The position numbers and the translations under genes were made by a program. A stretch of DNA of 64,000 bases from Hyphomonadaceae bacterium (GTDB lineage: Bacteria; Pseudomonadota; Alphaproteobacteria; Caulobacterales; Hyphomonadaceae), in the NCBI GenBank assembly GCA_022844345.1, contig JALHLU010000007.1, positions 62,001-126,000 of the forward strand. Direction: 5' to 3'. How positions within the stretch are numbered: position 1 is the first letter of the stretch; the number at the start of each line of letters is the position of its first letter. Below, piece after piece: positions 20,153 through 29,144 of this stretch. The notes beneath the pieces were generated by a model. It was not told the DNA's origin, ran no database searches, and worked only from the letters and a program-made list of their open reading frames with translations.

Positions 20153-20173
20153 GCCGGCGGCATCGCCGCCGGC
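20153..20173 (+). terminator. GC hairpin between the DUF6876-like and ardC genes
   Basis: GCCGGCGGC-ATC-GCCGCCGGC, a perfect 9-bp stem 20 nt past the stop, with no U-tract. Similar hairpins follow the other genes of this block. Confidence 0.45.
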
Positions 20174-20215
20174 TTGTCGCTCTTCCCATCATTTCAAACT
20201 CTCAAGGAGGTCGTC

Positions 20216-21112
20216 ATGACCGCCAACGCGAACGTGCAATCTCTCCACGACACCGTGACCGCCCGCATCATCTCGGAACTCGAAGCCGGACGCTTCCCGT
20301 GGGTGCAACCCTGGGCCTCGTCGGGCGGGACGCCCCTTGGGCTCCCGCAGAATGCTTCAACAGGCCGGACCTATTCCGGCGTCAACATCCTGCTGCTCTG
20401 GTTCGCTGCCATCGAGCAGGGCAGGCCCTCGCAACGCTGGCTCACCTTCAAGCAGGCGCTCGCTCTTGGTGGATGTGTACGCAAGGGCGAGAAGGGGACG
20501 ATGGTCGTCTACGCCGACACCTTCGTCCCCAAGGCCGAGCAGGAGAAGGCGAGCGCATCTGGGGAGGATGCCCGCCGCGTCGGCTTCCTCAAGCGGTTCA
20601 CCGTCTTTCACGTCGATCAATGCGATGGGCTTGCCGTGGACCCCGATGCCGCGCCGCTTCCGGGACGGACCGAAGTCCTGCCGCATGTCGAAGCTGTCAT
20701 CGCGGCGACCAAGGCTGACATCAGGATCGGTGGGGAGATGGCGTTCTATTCGCCCTCGCACGACTTCATCCAGGTCCCGCCGCAGAAAGCCTATTTCGAG
20801 CCGATCAATTGGTATCGGACGAAGCTGCATGAGCTGGGTCACTGGACGGGACATGTCTCACGTCTCGATCGCAACTTCTCGGGCCGCCATGGCGGCGAGG
20901 CTTATGCGCGGGAGGAACTCGTCGCGGAGCTTTGCTCCGCCTTCCTGTGCGCCGAACTGGGCGTCGCTCCAACCGTCCGCCATGCCGACTATCTCGGCTC
21001 CTGGCTGCAGGTCCTGAAGGGGGACAACCGGGCAATCTTTCAGGCCGCGTCGATGGCGTCCAAGGCGGCTGACTTCGTCATGGGCCGCCGGGCGTGCTGT
21101 CCGGCAGCATGA
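20216..21112 (+). CDS. ardC: ArdC-family antirestriction protein
   Basis: 298 residues in two domains. The N-terminal ssDNA-binding ArdC domain (about 10-130, with GRTYSGVNILLLW and FKQALALGGCVRKGEKG) precedes a zincin-like metallopeptidase domain with H205-E-L-G-H209 in HELGHWTGH, and AREELVAELCSAFLC downstream, which could supply the third ligand. ArdC proteins shield incoming ssDNA against restriction during conjugation. ATG 20216 has a near-perfect AAGGAGG 5-6 nt upstream, the best ribosome binding site of the element. Confidence 0.9.
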   Translation: MTANANVQSLHDTVTARIISELEAGRFPWVQPWASSGGTPLGLPQNASTGRTYSGVNILLLWFAAIEQGRPSQRWLTFKQALALGGCVRKGEKGTMVVYADTFVPKAEQEKASASGEDARRVGFLKRFTVFHVDQCDGLAVDPDAAPLPGRTEVLPHVEAVIAATKADIRIGGEMAFYSPSHDFIQVPPQKAYFEPINWYRTKLHELGHWTGHVSRLDRNFSGRHGGEAYAREELVAELCSAFLCAELGVAPTVRHADYLGSWLQVLKGDNRAIFQAASMASKAADFVMGRRACCPAA

Positions 21113-21740
21113 CGGCCTCCTCGCCAGGCAAGAGAATCCGCCGCGGGTTGCCTCCCGTGCTGGTCCTGATGTCTGGCGTCATGGGGGCGTGAGGGGTTCG
21201 TGGAGGAGAACTGTGTCGCGGGTGACCATTCTGTCTTTGCGTCCGACAGCTGCGCCCTCCGGGCGAAGCAGCTTCCGGCGTGGATCGTTAGCCTTGCTCG
21301 CCAGGGTCGCACTGCTCTGCGGTGAGACCTCAGCGAAGGCAGGAAGCCGGCCATGCAGCATGCTGCCCACTGCGCGCGAACCGGGTCGCCTCTGTGTGGT
21401 TCTGTTGAGTTCGCACCCCCCACAAGCGTGAGTTCAGTGTGAGCGGAGAGCGCCTGGCGGTCACGCTCGGTCCCGCCGCGCCTTGCGCGGCTCCTTCGGG
21501 CGCGACCCTGGGGGCGCTCCGCGCCGCCAGACGCTCGACGGCGCTTCCCGCCATGCAGCACCGGATAGACCCGGTGCGCAGGCTCCTTGCAGCCTTCATG
21601 TCTGCTGGCCGCCCTGACGGTCGGCGTGGACGTGACTGTCCATGCAGACCGTTTCCGATTTCGTGCGGAACGGGAATTGGTTGCTCAGGTCATCGCAGTG
21701 TGCCGGGCGTGATGGATCGCCTCAAGGGACGACGGGGCCC
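21113..21740. other. Long non-coding stretch of the mobile element
   Basis: No convincing gene in about 630 bp. GCCATGCAGCA occurs twice about 200 bp apart (near 21351 and 21551), and the composition is rich in small GC inverted repeats. It lies between ardC and the relaxase, where transfer origins are often found. Confidence 0.4.
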
Positions 21741-21776
21741 CACGATTTTCTTGGCGATAGAGCCAAGAAAATCGTG
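21741..21776. repeat. Perfect 15-bp inverted repeat, oriT or terminator candidate
   Basis: CACGATTTTCTTGGC and GCCAAGAAAATCGTG with a 6-nt loop (GATAGA). The AT-rich arms stand out from the GC-rich surroundings. It lies about 600 nt upstream of the relaxase and 100 nt upstream of a 53-aa ORF. It could be the relaxase recognition hairpin; a bidirectional terminator is the alternative. Confidence 0.55.
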
Positions 21777-21875
21777 ACCCCCATCGCCGCTGCGCGGTCG
21801 CGCCTGGGCGCGATCCCTTGACCCGCTCCATCACGCCCGCCCGCCGGCATCGTCCTTCAAACACAGGAGACGACG

Positions 21876-22037
21876 ATGTTCACGAAGACCTTCACGCTCG
21901 AGCGCCACATCGAGGAACTGCGTGCCGAATTACGCGGAACTGCGGATGTCGAGGAGGCGCGCACGATCAAGGCCGAGCTGGACGCCATGCTTCTGGTCGC
22001 CGGTGACCTCAACCGCGAGGACGAGAGGATGGCCTGA
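21876..22037 (+). CDS. Small acidic helical protein (53 aa)
   Basis: Begins MFTKTFTLERHIEELRAELR and ends GDLNREDERMA; predicted to be one or two helices rich in Glu and Arg. ATG 21876 has AGGAG upstream. It lies between the inverted repeat and the relaxase on the same strand. Not recognised; an accessory role in mobilization is a guess from location only. Confidence 0.6.
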   Translation: MFTKTFTLERHIEELRAELRGTADVEEARTIKAELDAMLLVAGDLNREDERMA

Positions 22038-22369
22038 CGCGGGCGCGGCGAGAGCGGCGCTTGTCGCTCTCGCTTCTGCCTGGGTGGGTCCCGGCCTGGT
22101 GGCATCCCTCTTGTGCAGCAGAGTTGTCGAGTCACCCGGAAGACGGGGAGGGCAAAGAGGTCATCCAGCGGTCAGCGCGGTAGAAGGCGAGGGAGTGCGG
22201 CAGGGGCGTTTTGCAAGATAAAGATAGAGCGGCGCTTTTTTCAAAAGCGCCTGTCTGCACATAGAGATGAAGCGCGGCGCTTTCACCCGCACGTTGCGTC
22301 GCTGGCGCCGCGCCTCGTTCGTGGAGTGCAAGTGCTCGACGTGATGTCGCATTCTGTCAGATTCGCCTC
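22038..22369. other. Leader region of the relaxase gene
   Basis: About 330 bp without a supported gene between the 53-aa ORF and the relaxase. It contains an A/T-rich patch (TTTTTTCAAAAGCGCC near 22238) in otherwise GC-rich DNA. Confidence 0.4.
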
Positions 22370-24382
22370 ATGGATCGGAAGCCCGGCGACACTGAATTCG
22401 AGCCGAGGATGGGCAGGAGCAGCGGAGATCGCGGCCCCCATCTCGCGCAACTGCGCAAGGCGGTCAGGGTTGCTAAGCCAGTCAGGGCGCCGCGCGCCCC
22501 GTCGTCACCCATCAGTCGGACAGGCGTGCGCGCCCATTTTGCGAAGGGCGTGAAAGCACGATCGACCCCGTCATCTCCAGCCCAGCGGCGGGTGGTGGTA
22601 AAGGCGCGCTATGTCTCACATGGCTCCGCGCGCGGCGCTCCGCTTCGGATGCACGTTTCCTATCTTGCACGGGAAGTGGGGGCTCAGAAGTCGCAGGGCG
22701 AGCCACCTGTCGAGCCGGGGCAGGAGAACGATCTGGAAAGGTCGGTGGACTACCTGGCGCGGGAGGGCCGTGAACACGCTGGCGATTTCACATTTTACAA
22801 CCAGGGGGAGAGCGGCCTCGACGCCCAGAAGGTGACTGCTGCCTGGGTCGATGACAGGCGGCACTTCCGTTTGATCATCAGCGCGGAAGACGGCACGGGG
22901 CTTGGCGACCTCCAGCCCTTCATCCGCGAGGTGATGGCAAATCTCGAAGCTCGGCTGGGGACGCCGCTGGAATGGATCGCCGTCGACCACCACGATACAG
23001 ACAATCCCCATACCCATGTCCTTATCCGCGGTCGGCGCAGCGACGGGCAGGATCTGTTCATTCCATCCAGGCTGATTTCCTCAGGCATTCGGGAGCACGC
23101 TCAGGAGGTCGTGACGCGGGTGCTTGGACCACGCCTGTCCGTCGATCTGGTGCGCGAGCGCGAACGGGAAATCCGCGAAGTCGGCATGACGTCGCTTGAC
23201 CGGGAGTTGACGGCGCAGCTGCGCCGCGCCGGTGGAGAGGTCAGCCGCCCCGATCTTGTCGCCCGACTGGAGCAACTCGAACGCTGGGATCTGGCGACAC
23301 GCCGACCTGATGGCTGGCGGCTTGCCGACGGCTTGACCGCCCAGCTGGGCGCGATGAAGCAGCGCGCCGAAGTCGAGCGCGCTGTTGCGCATCTTCAGCG
23401 CGGCGAAGCGAAAGCGCTCCTGGCCGCCGACGCGAACGCTCCCGTTGTAGGCGAGTTTATTCATGGCAGGCTGGAAGGCGATTTCGGTGACAATTTTCTT
23501 GCGGTCGTGGAGAGCGGGGTCGGTGAGCTGCGGTATGCGCGGTTCGACCGGACAGACGATCTCGCGATCCTGGCTGAGGTTCCATCCGGCGCCATCGTTG
23601 TGTTCGAGCCGGCCGTCGCGCGCCCGCGGCCGTCTGACGAAGCAGTCGCACGCGTGGCGGCCAGAGCTGGGGGGCTCTATTCAGCGACTATCCACGCGAA
23701 CCTCGAAGCTCATGTCGACGCCGGACTCGTCGCGGCCAATGTCCGGCGCCTGGAGGCGATGCGGCGCAGCGGCCTGGTCGAACGGAGGTCGGATGGCGCT
23801 TTCGCGATCGCTCAGAACCATCTCGAACAGGCAACCCGATTTGAAACCGAACTTGTCCGGAAATCGCCAGTGAACGCGCGCGTCGTGAGCTATTGGACCC
23901 TGGCCGAACAGGTCAACGCGCTCGGCCCCACGCATCTCGATCACGTGCTTGCCGGCGAGGCCATGGCTCCGAGCGGAGAAGGCGCATTCGCTCGTCGGTA
24001 CGCGATGGCGCTCCAGCAGCGTCGCCTTTTCATGGTCGAGCAGGGTTGGATGGGCGAGACCGACAAGCGGCTGTCGCCGCCGGCGCTGCGGACCATGGCG
24101 GCCAATGAGCGAGCCGACCTAGCCAAGCGGCTGTCCGGCGAGCTCGGGCTGCGGGTGCTGCCGCAGGCACCGTCCCACGTGAGTGGTGTTTATGCGCGAC
24201 GCATCGATCTCGCGCAGGGCCGCGTCGCTCTCATCGTGCAGGAGCGCCAGGCCTACATCGTCCCGTGGCGCCCCGCGTTGGAGCGGTTCGCTGGCCGTCA
24301 TGTCGAAGGCGTGCTGCGTGGCCAGACCCTGTCATGGGGGCTCGCGCGCGGTTTGGGACCGAACCTTCCGCCAATGGGATGA
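22370..24382 (+). CDS. Relaxase/mobilization nuclease (VirD2-like, DUF3363)
   Basis: 670 residues. The N-terminal relaxase domain (about 70-270) has VVKARYVSHG and MHVSYLAREV, the region holding candidate nicking tyrosines, and the metal-binding motif H208-D-T-D-N-P-H214-T-H216 (HHDTDNPHTH). The remainder (about 280-670) matches the DUF3363 layout of alphaproteobacterial VirD2-type relaxases. It would nick oriT and pilot ssDNA. No coupling protein or type IV secretion genes are in the window, so mobilization would need help. No clear ribosome binding site precedes ATG 22370; a start up to about 50 codons inside is possible. Confidence 0.9.
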   Translation: MDRKPGDTEFEPRMGRSSGDRGPHLAQLRKAVRVAKPVRAPRAPSSPISRTGVRAHFAKGVKARSTPSSPAQRRVVVKARYVSHGSARGAPLRMHVSYLAREVGAQKSQGEPPVEPGQENDLERSVDYLAREGREHAGDFTFYNQGESGLDAQKVTAAWVDDRRHFRLIISAEDGTGLGDLQPFIREVMANLEARLGTPLEWIAVDHHDTDNPHTHVLIRGRRSDGQDLFIPSRLISSGIREHAQEVVTRVLGPRLSVDLVREREREIREVGMTSLDRELTAQLRRAGGEVSRPDLVARLEQLERWDLATRRPDGWRLADGLTAQLGAMKQRAEVERAVAHLQRGEAKALLAADANAPVVGEFIHGRLEGDFGDNFLAVVESGVGELRYARFDRTDDLAILAEVPSGAIVVFEPAVARPRPSDEAVARVAARAGGLYSATIHANLEAHVDAGLVAANVRRLEAMRRSGLVERRSDGAFAIAQNHLEQATRFETELVRKSPVNARVVSYWTLAEQVNALGPTHLDHVLAGEAMAPSGEGAFARRYAMALQQRRLFMVEQGWMGETDKRLSPPALRTMAANERADLAKRLSGELGLRVLPQAPSHVSGVYARRIDLAQGRVALIVQERQAYIVPWRPALERFAGRHVEGVLRGQTLSWGLARGLGPNLPPMG

Positions 24383-24557
24383 AGCATCGCAGAGGAGCGG
24401 CGAAAGCGCGCCATTTGCGCGCTTCAGATGAAAGCGGTGGAAACGACGGCGGGCCTGTGGATGAATTCGAACCGTGGCTGCTCGTGCAATGGTTTGAACC
24501 GCTTCACCTCGCGAAGAGGCTCGTGCAAGCGACATTCAGTTGAGGCTGTTACTTTCA

Positions 24558-24875
24558 ATGAAGTTTCCCAGCGACCTTGTCCCGCAGAAGGCAGTTGCCG
24601 CGGATCTCTGCGTGAGCCTCGTCACGCTGTGGCGAGCGCGACAGAGTGGCATTCCTGACTTCCCTGAGCCGATCGTCATTCGCAACATGATCTTCTGGCG
24701 GAAAGACGACGTCCAACAGCTCGAAGATGCCCTGATGAAGTTTGAGGGCCGTGGCAAGTTCGAAGCCGAGCGTGAACGTGCAACGAGAAACGAGCGCCTC
24801 GTAAGCCGGCTGCCAAAGTTGAAACGACAACGGCGCGTTCGCCAGTCTGACAGCCGGCAACTGGACTTTTTCTAG
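24558..24875 (+). CDS. Small HTH (AlpA/excisionase-like) protein
   Basis: 105 residues. The N-terminal winged-helix-type segment (LVPQKAVAADLCVSLVTLWR then FPEPIVIRNMIFWRKDDV) resembles AlpA/MerR-like excisionases, which recognise DNA and stimulate excision. The C-terminus is very basic. ATG 24558 is chosen over an upstream TTG at 24540. It is convergent with the next gene. Confidence 0.7.
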   Translation: MKFPSDLVPQKAVAADLCVSLVTLWRARQSGIPDFPEPIVIRNMIFWRKDDVQQLEDALMKFEGRGKFEAERERATRNERLVSRLPKLKRQRRVRQSDSRQLDFF

Positions 24876-24884
24876 TGAAATGCT

Positions 24885-25205
24885 TCACCGCCTTTCCCCA
24901 ATGGATTTCGATTTGCGCTTGAGCCTCCCGGGCGCGGCTGCGGGTTTGATCCGACCCATTTCCGTGTCTTTCCGACGTTGATCGACCCAAGCTTCCACTT
25001 CAGCAAGATCCCAGACAGGAATACGCGGCGTGAGGAGTATGCGACGCGGAAAGTCATTACTCTTCTCGAGCTCGTAGATTGTGCTTTCACCGAGTGGCAC
25101 GATCTGACGCAGCTCGCTCTTTCTGACAAACCTTCGTGTCGGAGCATGTCGAGCTTGCATCTGCGCTGCATAGGCATAGGCGGCTTCAAGTCCCGTATCT
25201 TTCAT
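24885..25205 (-). CDS. AlpA-family regulator/excisionase
   Basis: 106 residues on the minus strand. The core FVRKSELRQIVPLGESTIYE with ELEKSNDFPRRILLTPRIPVW and DLAEVEAWVDQRR is the classic AlpA/prophage regulator pattern. Such proteins sit beside an integrase and switch on excision, but none is present nearby. The start at 25205 (MKDTGLEAA) follows AGGTG; the longer frame from 25262 is less likely. The C-terminal tail is Lys/Arg rich. Confidence 0.85.
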   Translation of the reverse strand: MKDTGLEAAYAYAAQMQARHAPTRRFVRKSELRQIVPLGESTIYELEKSNDFPRRILLTPRIPVWDLAEVEAWVDQRRKDTEMGRIKPAAAPGRLKRKSKSIGERR

Positions 25206-25602
25206 TGAGGCACCTTTGGTTGCTGCGTGTGTTGTGCTAGGAATTCCAACACCCGACATCATCGCACGCCCGAGTCGTGAACGGCGGAATCTCCAGCAAA
25301 AAATTTTGACGGTGCGCTTGACGGTGTAGTTCGCGATGACGCTAGCTCACGGTGCTTCGGCGATAAGTGGAGATAGATCGGTGATCTTCGAGTGGGAGTA
25401 GGCGGGCAATAGTCTCGAACAGGCTATCGCCGGGCTTTGATAAACAGAACGACAGGGCGGCTCAGGAGGCTGTCGCCGCCGCCGTACCTCGCTCACGCTC
25501 CACGCGCTCAGAAAATCTGCCGGACAATGTCGGTTTTCAGCAGGTTCGTTCGTCGTTCCGAAGAGACGCCAGAAGGGTGGGGCTCAAGCCGGGAGAGAGA
25601 CG
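25206..25602. other. Intergenic stretch at the right edge of the mobile region
   Basis: About 400 bp with no gene. It holds two direct copies of TTGACGGTG, at 25306-25314 and 25318-25326, after an A-rich run. No tRNA gene or clear attachment repeat was found. Confidence 0.5.
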
Positions 25603-26040
25603 ATGCGCGTTATGGTGTTCGCGAAAGCCAGCGAGGAAAGCAAGATGGATGGCTCGCCCACGCCCGCGATGCTGGAAGCCTTCGCGGCGATGGACCGGTT
25701 CACCGAAGAACTGGTCAAGGCCGGCGTATTCGTAGCTGCCGCCGGTCTCAAGAACGACGCCCAAGGCAAGCGCATCGTCTTTGACGGCGCCGAGCGCACG
25801 GTCACAGATGGGCCATTTGCCGAAACCCGCGAGGTGGTTGCGGGATTCTCGATCTGGGAGGTCAAGGACATGGACGAGGCCATGGCCTGGGCCATGCGCG
25901 CTCCCAATCCCATGCCCGGCAAGAAGAGCGAAATGGAGATCCGGCCCTTTTACGAGGCGGAAGATCTGGCTGCCTTCATGACGCCTGAGGAACTTGCGGC
26001 GGCCCGGGATGGCGAGCGCGGGAAGCTCGGCGTCGCCTGA
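25603..26040 (+). CDS. YciI-like (DGPF domain) protein
   Basis: 145 residues with the family signature TDGPFAETREVVAGFSIWEV near the middle, and RVMVFAKASEES at the start. The YCII/DGPF fold is a ferredoxin-like dimer, often linked to ECF sigma factors or small-molecule chemistry; the reaction is unknown. It is the first normal gene right of the mobile element. ATG 25603 follows GGGAGAGAGACG. Confidence 0.85.
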   Translation: MRVMVFAKASEESKMDGSPTPAMLEAFAAMDRFTEELVKAGVFVAAAGLKNDAQGKRIVFDGAERTVTDGPFAETREVVAGFSIWEVKDMDEAMAWAMRAPNPMPGKKSEMEIRPFYEAEDLAAFMTPEELAAARDGERGKLGVA

Positions 26041-26053
26041 TCCCGCCGTCCGG

Positions 26054-26452
26054 TCAGCGCGACCGCTCTTCGAAATGGCGTACGTCCGCCGCATCCCGGT
26101 CCCAGTCGGCACGCGATGCGCAAAACAGATGCGTGCGAATGCCCGCGCCCAATGGCTCGTCCAGTGTCCCCGCCGTGACATAGACGTTCATGTCGTCCTC
26201 TTCTGCAGGGAGCGGCGTGCCGCACGTTCTGCATCGGGTGATGGTGTAGGTCGGACGCAGCGCATAGGTCTCGCCATGATCCGCGCCGCTCAACCAGCGT
26301 AACCGTTCCTTCGGCACGATCAGGATCGCGTTGCCCACCGACCCCGACGCCTTGCGGCAAAGCGAGCAATGACACATCCAGACGCCGTCGAGATCGCCTT
26401 CGATTTCGTATCGCCGCGCCCCACAAAGACAGCTTCCAGTCCGATTGGTCAT
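26054..26452 (-). CDS. GFA/CENP-V family zinc protein
   Basis: 132 residues with the GFA zinc ligands: C8 and C10 (SCLCGARRYE), C27, C29 and C32 (MCHCSLCRKASG), and a further CRTCGTPL pair. The family includes glutathione-dependent formaldehyde-activating enzyme and many uncharacterised homologues, so a substrate cannot be assigned. It converges with the YciI-like gene, 13 bp apart. Confidence 0.88.
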   Translation of the reverse strand: MTNRTGSCLCGARRYEIEGDLDGVWMCHCSLCRKASGSVGNAILIVPKERLRWLSGADHGETYALRPTYTITRCRTCGTPLPAEEDDMNVYVTAGTLDEPLGAGIRTHLFCASRADWDRDAADVRHFEERSR

Positions 26453-26571
26453 GGCGACGCCTGCATGTTGACGACGACTGAATACCTCAGCACCTGAGGT
26501 ATGCCTAACTGACGCGGCGCTTGCCTTCCACTGCTGCGCCGTCGCATACGGGCGCCATGGGAAAAATCTGA

Positions 26572-26826
26572 ATGGGCCAAGGCAAGCACGAGATCACATC
26601 GCTGGAGCGCCGGGTTAAGCGCCTGGGCTATCGCTATGGCGTGCTCTTGATGAAATGCGCCAAGCCCTTCGGCAAGGTGAAGGAACACGGCGGCTACATG
26701 CTGCGCGAGGAAGAAACCCGGAAGATCGTCTTCGGGAACAAGGGCTACGAATTTTCAGCCACGCTGGAGGAGGTCGAGGAATTCCTCCTCGCCCAGCCCA
26801 AATACCGGGATGACGAGGAACGCTAA
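26572..26826 (+). CDS. Small unrecognised protein (84 aa)
   Basis: Charged soluble protein, MGQGKHEITSLERRVKRLG at the start and a helical C-terminus LEEVEEFLLAQPKYRDDEER. No signal peptide, membrane segment or known motif seen. The stop overlaps that of the convergent lipoprotein gene by a few bases, which supports both frames as real. Confidence 0.6.
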   Translation: MGQGKHEITSLERRVKRLGYRYGVLLMKCAKPFGKVKEHGGYMLREEETRKIVFGNKGYEFSATLEEVEEFLLAQPKYRDDEER

Positions 26827-27185
26827 GCCGGCGCCGCCGGCGCCTTCGTGAACGCGCCGAGCATGCAGGTGTTGCCCGCGTTCAGCACGGTGATGGTCTG
26901 CTGGTTGCCGCACACCTGCATGCCGCGCACATTCCACTGGAACCCGCCCTCGAACTTCAGGCCGCTGCAGTCCCGCTTCAGCGTGTTGATCCACACTTCA
27001 CCCGTGTACATCTCGAAGCGGATTTCCCGGTCGCTCAGGATTTCCTGCTTCTGGATGCGCGCCGGATTGATGCAGACGTTCGCCGTGGCCGCAGCGTCTG
27101 TCGCCGCCGGCGACGCGCAGCCCGCAATCCCCAGCGCCGCGCCAGCAGCTATCGCCGCCGCCAATATTCTCAATTGATGTCTCAT
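26823..27185 (-). CDS. DUF6491-like lipoprotein
   Basis: 120 residues with a lipoprotein signal (lipobox GIAGC, lipid-modified C23). The mature part has NVCINPARIQKQEILSDREI, then a strand pattern with Cys at RDCSGL, VCGNQ and NTCMLG that resembles the DUF6491 family of alphaproteobacterial lipoproteins. Function unknown. Confidence 0.7.
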   Translation of the reverse strand: MRHQLRILAAAIAAGAALGIAGCASPAATDAAATANVCINPARIQKQEILSDREIRFEMYTGEVWINTLKRDCSGLKFEGGFQWNVRGMQVCGNQQTITVLNAGNTCMLGAFTKAPAAPA

Positions 27186-27353
27186 GGGCCGGTCTCCCCT
27201 GATCGCCGGAGACTGCGCCTCTGTGGAGCATTTCGCAATCGGGCAGGCCGCCCACCCACGGCCACGTCAGGTTCCATCAACAGATCAACGGTTGCCCGTC
27301 CGCGCGACGGTCCATAACCTCTGCGCCGAAAAGGGACCGGGAGGGACTGTTCG

Positions 27354-28793
27354 ATGCGACATCTGCCGACGCTTGGCCTCGTCTCCATGCTTGTCGCGCT
27401 CGCAGCGCCAGCCGCAGCGCAGAGCGAGGCAAAACTCGACGCTTGCGAGGCCGCGCCCAGCCATGCCTGCGTGCTCGACCTGATGTGGGACCAGATGCCC
27501 AAGGTCGGCCGCGACTACCAGGCCGAAACAAAACGCGCCTTCATCGACGCAGCCCTGCTCACGGGCGACCAGTCGCTGGTTGATCTCTATCTGGAGCGGA
27601 CGGAGTGGCGGAACCCCGACGCGCTCACCGCGTCCTATATCGCCCTCGCGCGCAGCAAGGGCGATCGCGCCGCGCTCATCGATCACGCCGGCAAGGCGCT
27701 CAGCGGCCTGCGCTATGACTGGTACCAGCTCTCGGCTCTCGCCAACGGTCTTGCCGAGACCGGCGAGATCGAGATGGCCCGCAAGGTTGCGGACCTCATC
27801 CCGCACGGCGACGACGACAGCGTCACCTCCCTCAACCTGCACAGGAACGCGCTCGAACAGATCGCCTTCAACGATCCTGCGCCCGTTATGCCACGCGGCT
27901 GGGCCGACAAACTCGCCAACGACAATGCCTGGTGGGAAGAGGCCGATATCGCCTGGCTCAAGGAGGCCGCCGCCCGCGCCGGCGACGTTTCCACCTTCCC
28001 CCAGGAACTGCAGCAGCGCTATCGCGCCGATGGCTGGAAATACCTCCGCGCCCTTGTGCGGCTTGCTCCGGAGATGACCGCCTCGGGTCCACCCGGCGCA
28101 CAGCTGTTCCGCAGCTATGTCGATGGCTGGGCCGATCCGCGCAACGACGCCATCGCCGAACTCGTCCTCGCCATCGCGATGCGCGCCCACCCCGACGCCC
28201 GCGCCGCCATGCTCGCAGCGTTCGATGCGCGCCAGCCCGCGCCTACGGGGCGCATCGCCCGCCTGCGCGCGCTGGCTAACGATCCTGCCGCCGTCCTTGG
28301 CCTCCCCGACAAGGGCGTGCTGGGTATGGTTGGCGGAAGCTTCGAACAGTCCCAGGCCGCCCGCGCGCTCGGCGCCTACACGCGCGAGGAATTCCTGGCC
28401 AAGGCGCGGGCAGGGGAAGACATGTTCAGCATGGCCCGCCCCGCCGTGCTGCGCGCAGCCCTCGGCCTTGCGCCGGATGAATCCTACGCGCTCGCTATTG
28501 CCCAGCTGATGGCCGAGCTGGGCGAGCCGCGCACCATCGACGGCTACGACTACGCCCAGTACGCCACCGAATGGGCGATGCAGACTTGCCAGGCAGACCT
28601 CTTCAAGGTTGCCGAGTCGCGCCTCGCGCGCCGTGATGGGCACGACACAATGATGTGGGGCGCACGCTTCGATCGCGATCCCGTGCTGGTCGTCCGCTAC
28701 CTCGCAATCGAAGAACGCATCTCCTCGCACATCGGCGATGCGCTGCGGGGGTATCAGCAGATCATCACGCGCGGTTATTGCCCGGCTGGTTGA
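27354..28793 (+). CDS. Secreted helical-repeat protein, unrecognised
   Basis: 479 residues with a signal peptide (LVALAAPAAAQS, cleavage near residue 22). The mature protein is mostly alpha-helical with a repeating Ala/Leu pattern (YIALARSKGDRAALIDHAGK) that suggests a TPR/Sel1-like solenoid, but no consensus repeat could be fixed. Probably periplasmic. ATG 27354 follows GGGAGGGACTG. It is followed 6 bp later by the ArsC-like gene. Confidence 0.7.
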   Translation: MRHLPTLGLVSMLVALAAPAAAQSEAKLDACEAAPSHACVLDLMWDQMPKVGRDYQAETKRAFIDAALLTGDQSLVDLYLERTEWRNPDALTASYIALARSKGDRAALIDHAGKALSGLRYDWYQLSALANGLAETGEIEMARKVADLIPHGDDDSVTSLNLHRNALEQIAFNDPAPVMPRGWADKLANDNAWWEEADIAWLKEAAARAGDVSTFPQELQQRYRADGWKYLRALVRLAPEMTASGPPGAQLFRSYVDGWADPRNDAIAELVLAIAMRAHPDARAAMLAAFDARQPAPTGRIARLRALANDPAAVLGLPDKGVLGMVGGSFEQSQAARALGAYTREEFLAKARAGEDMFSMARPAVLRAALGLAPDESYALAIAQLMAELGEPRTIDGYDYAQYATEWAMQTCQADLFKVAESRLARRDGHDTMMWGARFDRDPVLVVRYLAIEERISSHIGDALRGYQQIITRGYCPAG

Positions 28794-28799
28794 TCCGCG

Positions 28800-29144
28800 A
28801 TGATCACGATCTACGGTCTCAAGACCTGCGACACCACGCGCGCCGCGCGCAAATGGCTTGAGGCTCACAGCGTCGCGCATTCCTTCCACGATGTCCGCGA
28901 GGACGGCCTCACCAAGGCGCTCGTCGAGCGCTGGATCAAGCAGGCCGGCTGGGAGAAGGTGCTCAATAAGGCCAGCACGACCTGGCGCGAACTGCCCGAG
29001 GCCGGCAAGTTCAACCTCGACGCTGACAAGGCCGTGGCGTTGATCCTCGCGCATCCCGCACTGGTCAAGCGGCCCGTGCTCGATCGCGATGGAGAGCTGA
29101 CGATTGGCTTCCGCCCTGCCGCTTACGGCGCCCTGTTCGGGTGA
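28800..29144 (+). CDS. ArsC/YffB-type thioredoxin-fold protein
   Basis: 114 residues of the Spx/ArsC/YffB family. C10 lies in GLKTCDTTRAARKWL, a single-Cys variant, and the C-terminal VKRPVLDRDGELTIGFRPA is the family's conserved cis-Pro region. YffB-type members are probable glutathione-dependent thiol reductases rather than arsenate reductases; no ars genes are nearby. It lies 6 bp after the secreted protein gene and is probably cotranscribed. Confidence 0.85.
   Translation: MITIYGLKTCDTTRAARKWLEAHSVAHSFHDVREDGLTKALVERWIKQAGWEKVLNKASTTWRELPEAGKFNLDADKAVALILAHPALVKRPVLDRDGELTIGFRPAAYGALFG

Noticed and set aside
25306-25326. Two TTGACGGTG copies as an attachment core
   Set aside because: Only two tandem copies 12 bp apart, with no partner on the left side of the element and no tRNA. 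Could equally be promoter elements.
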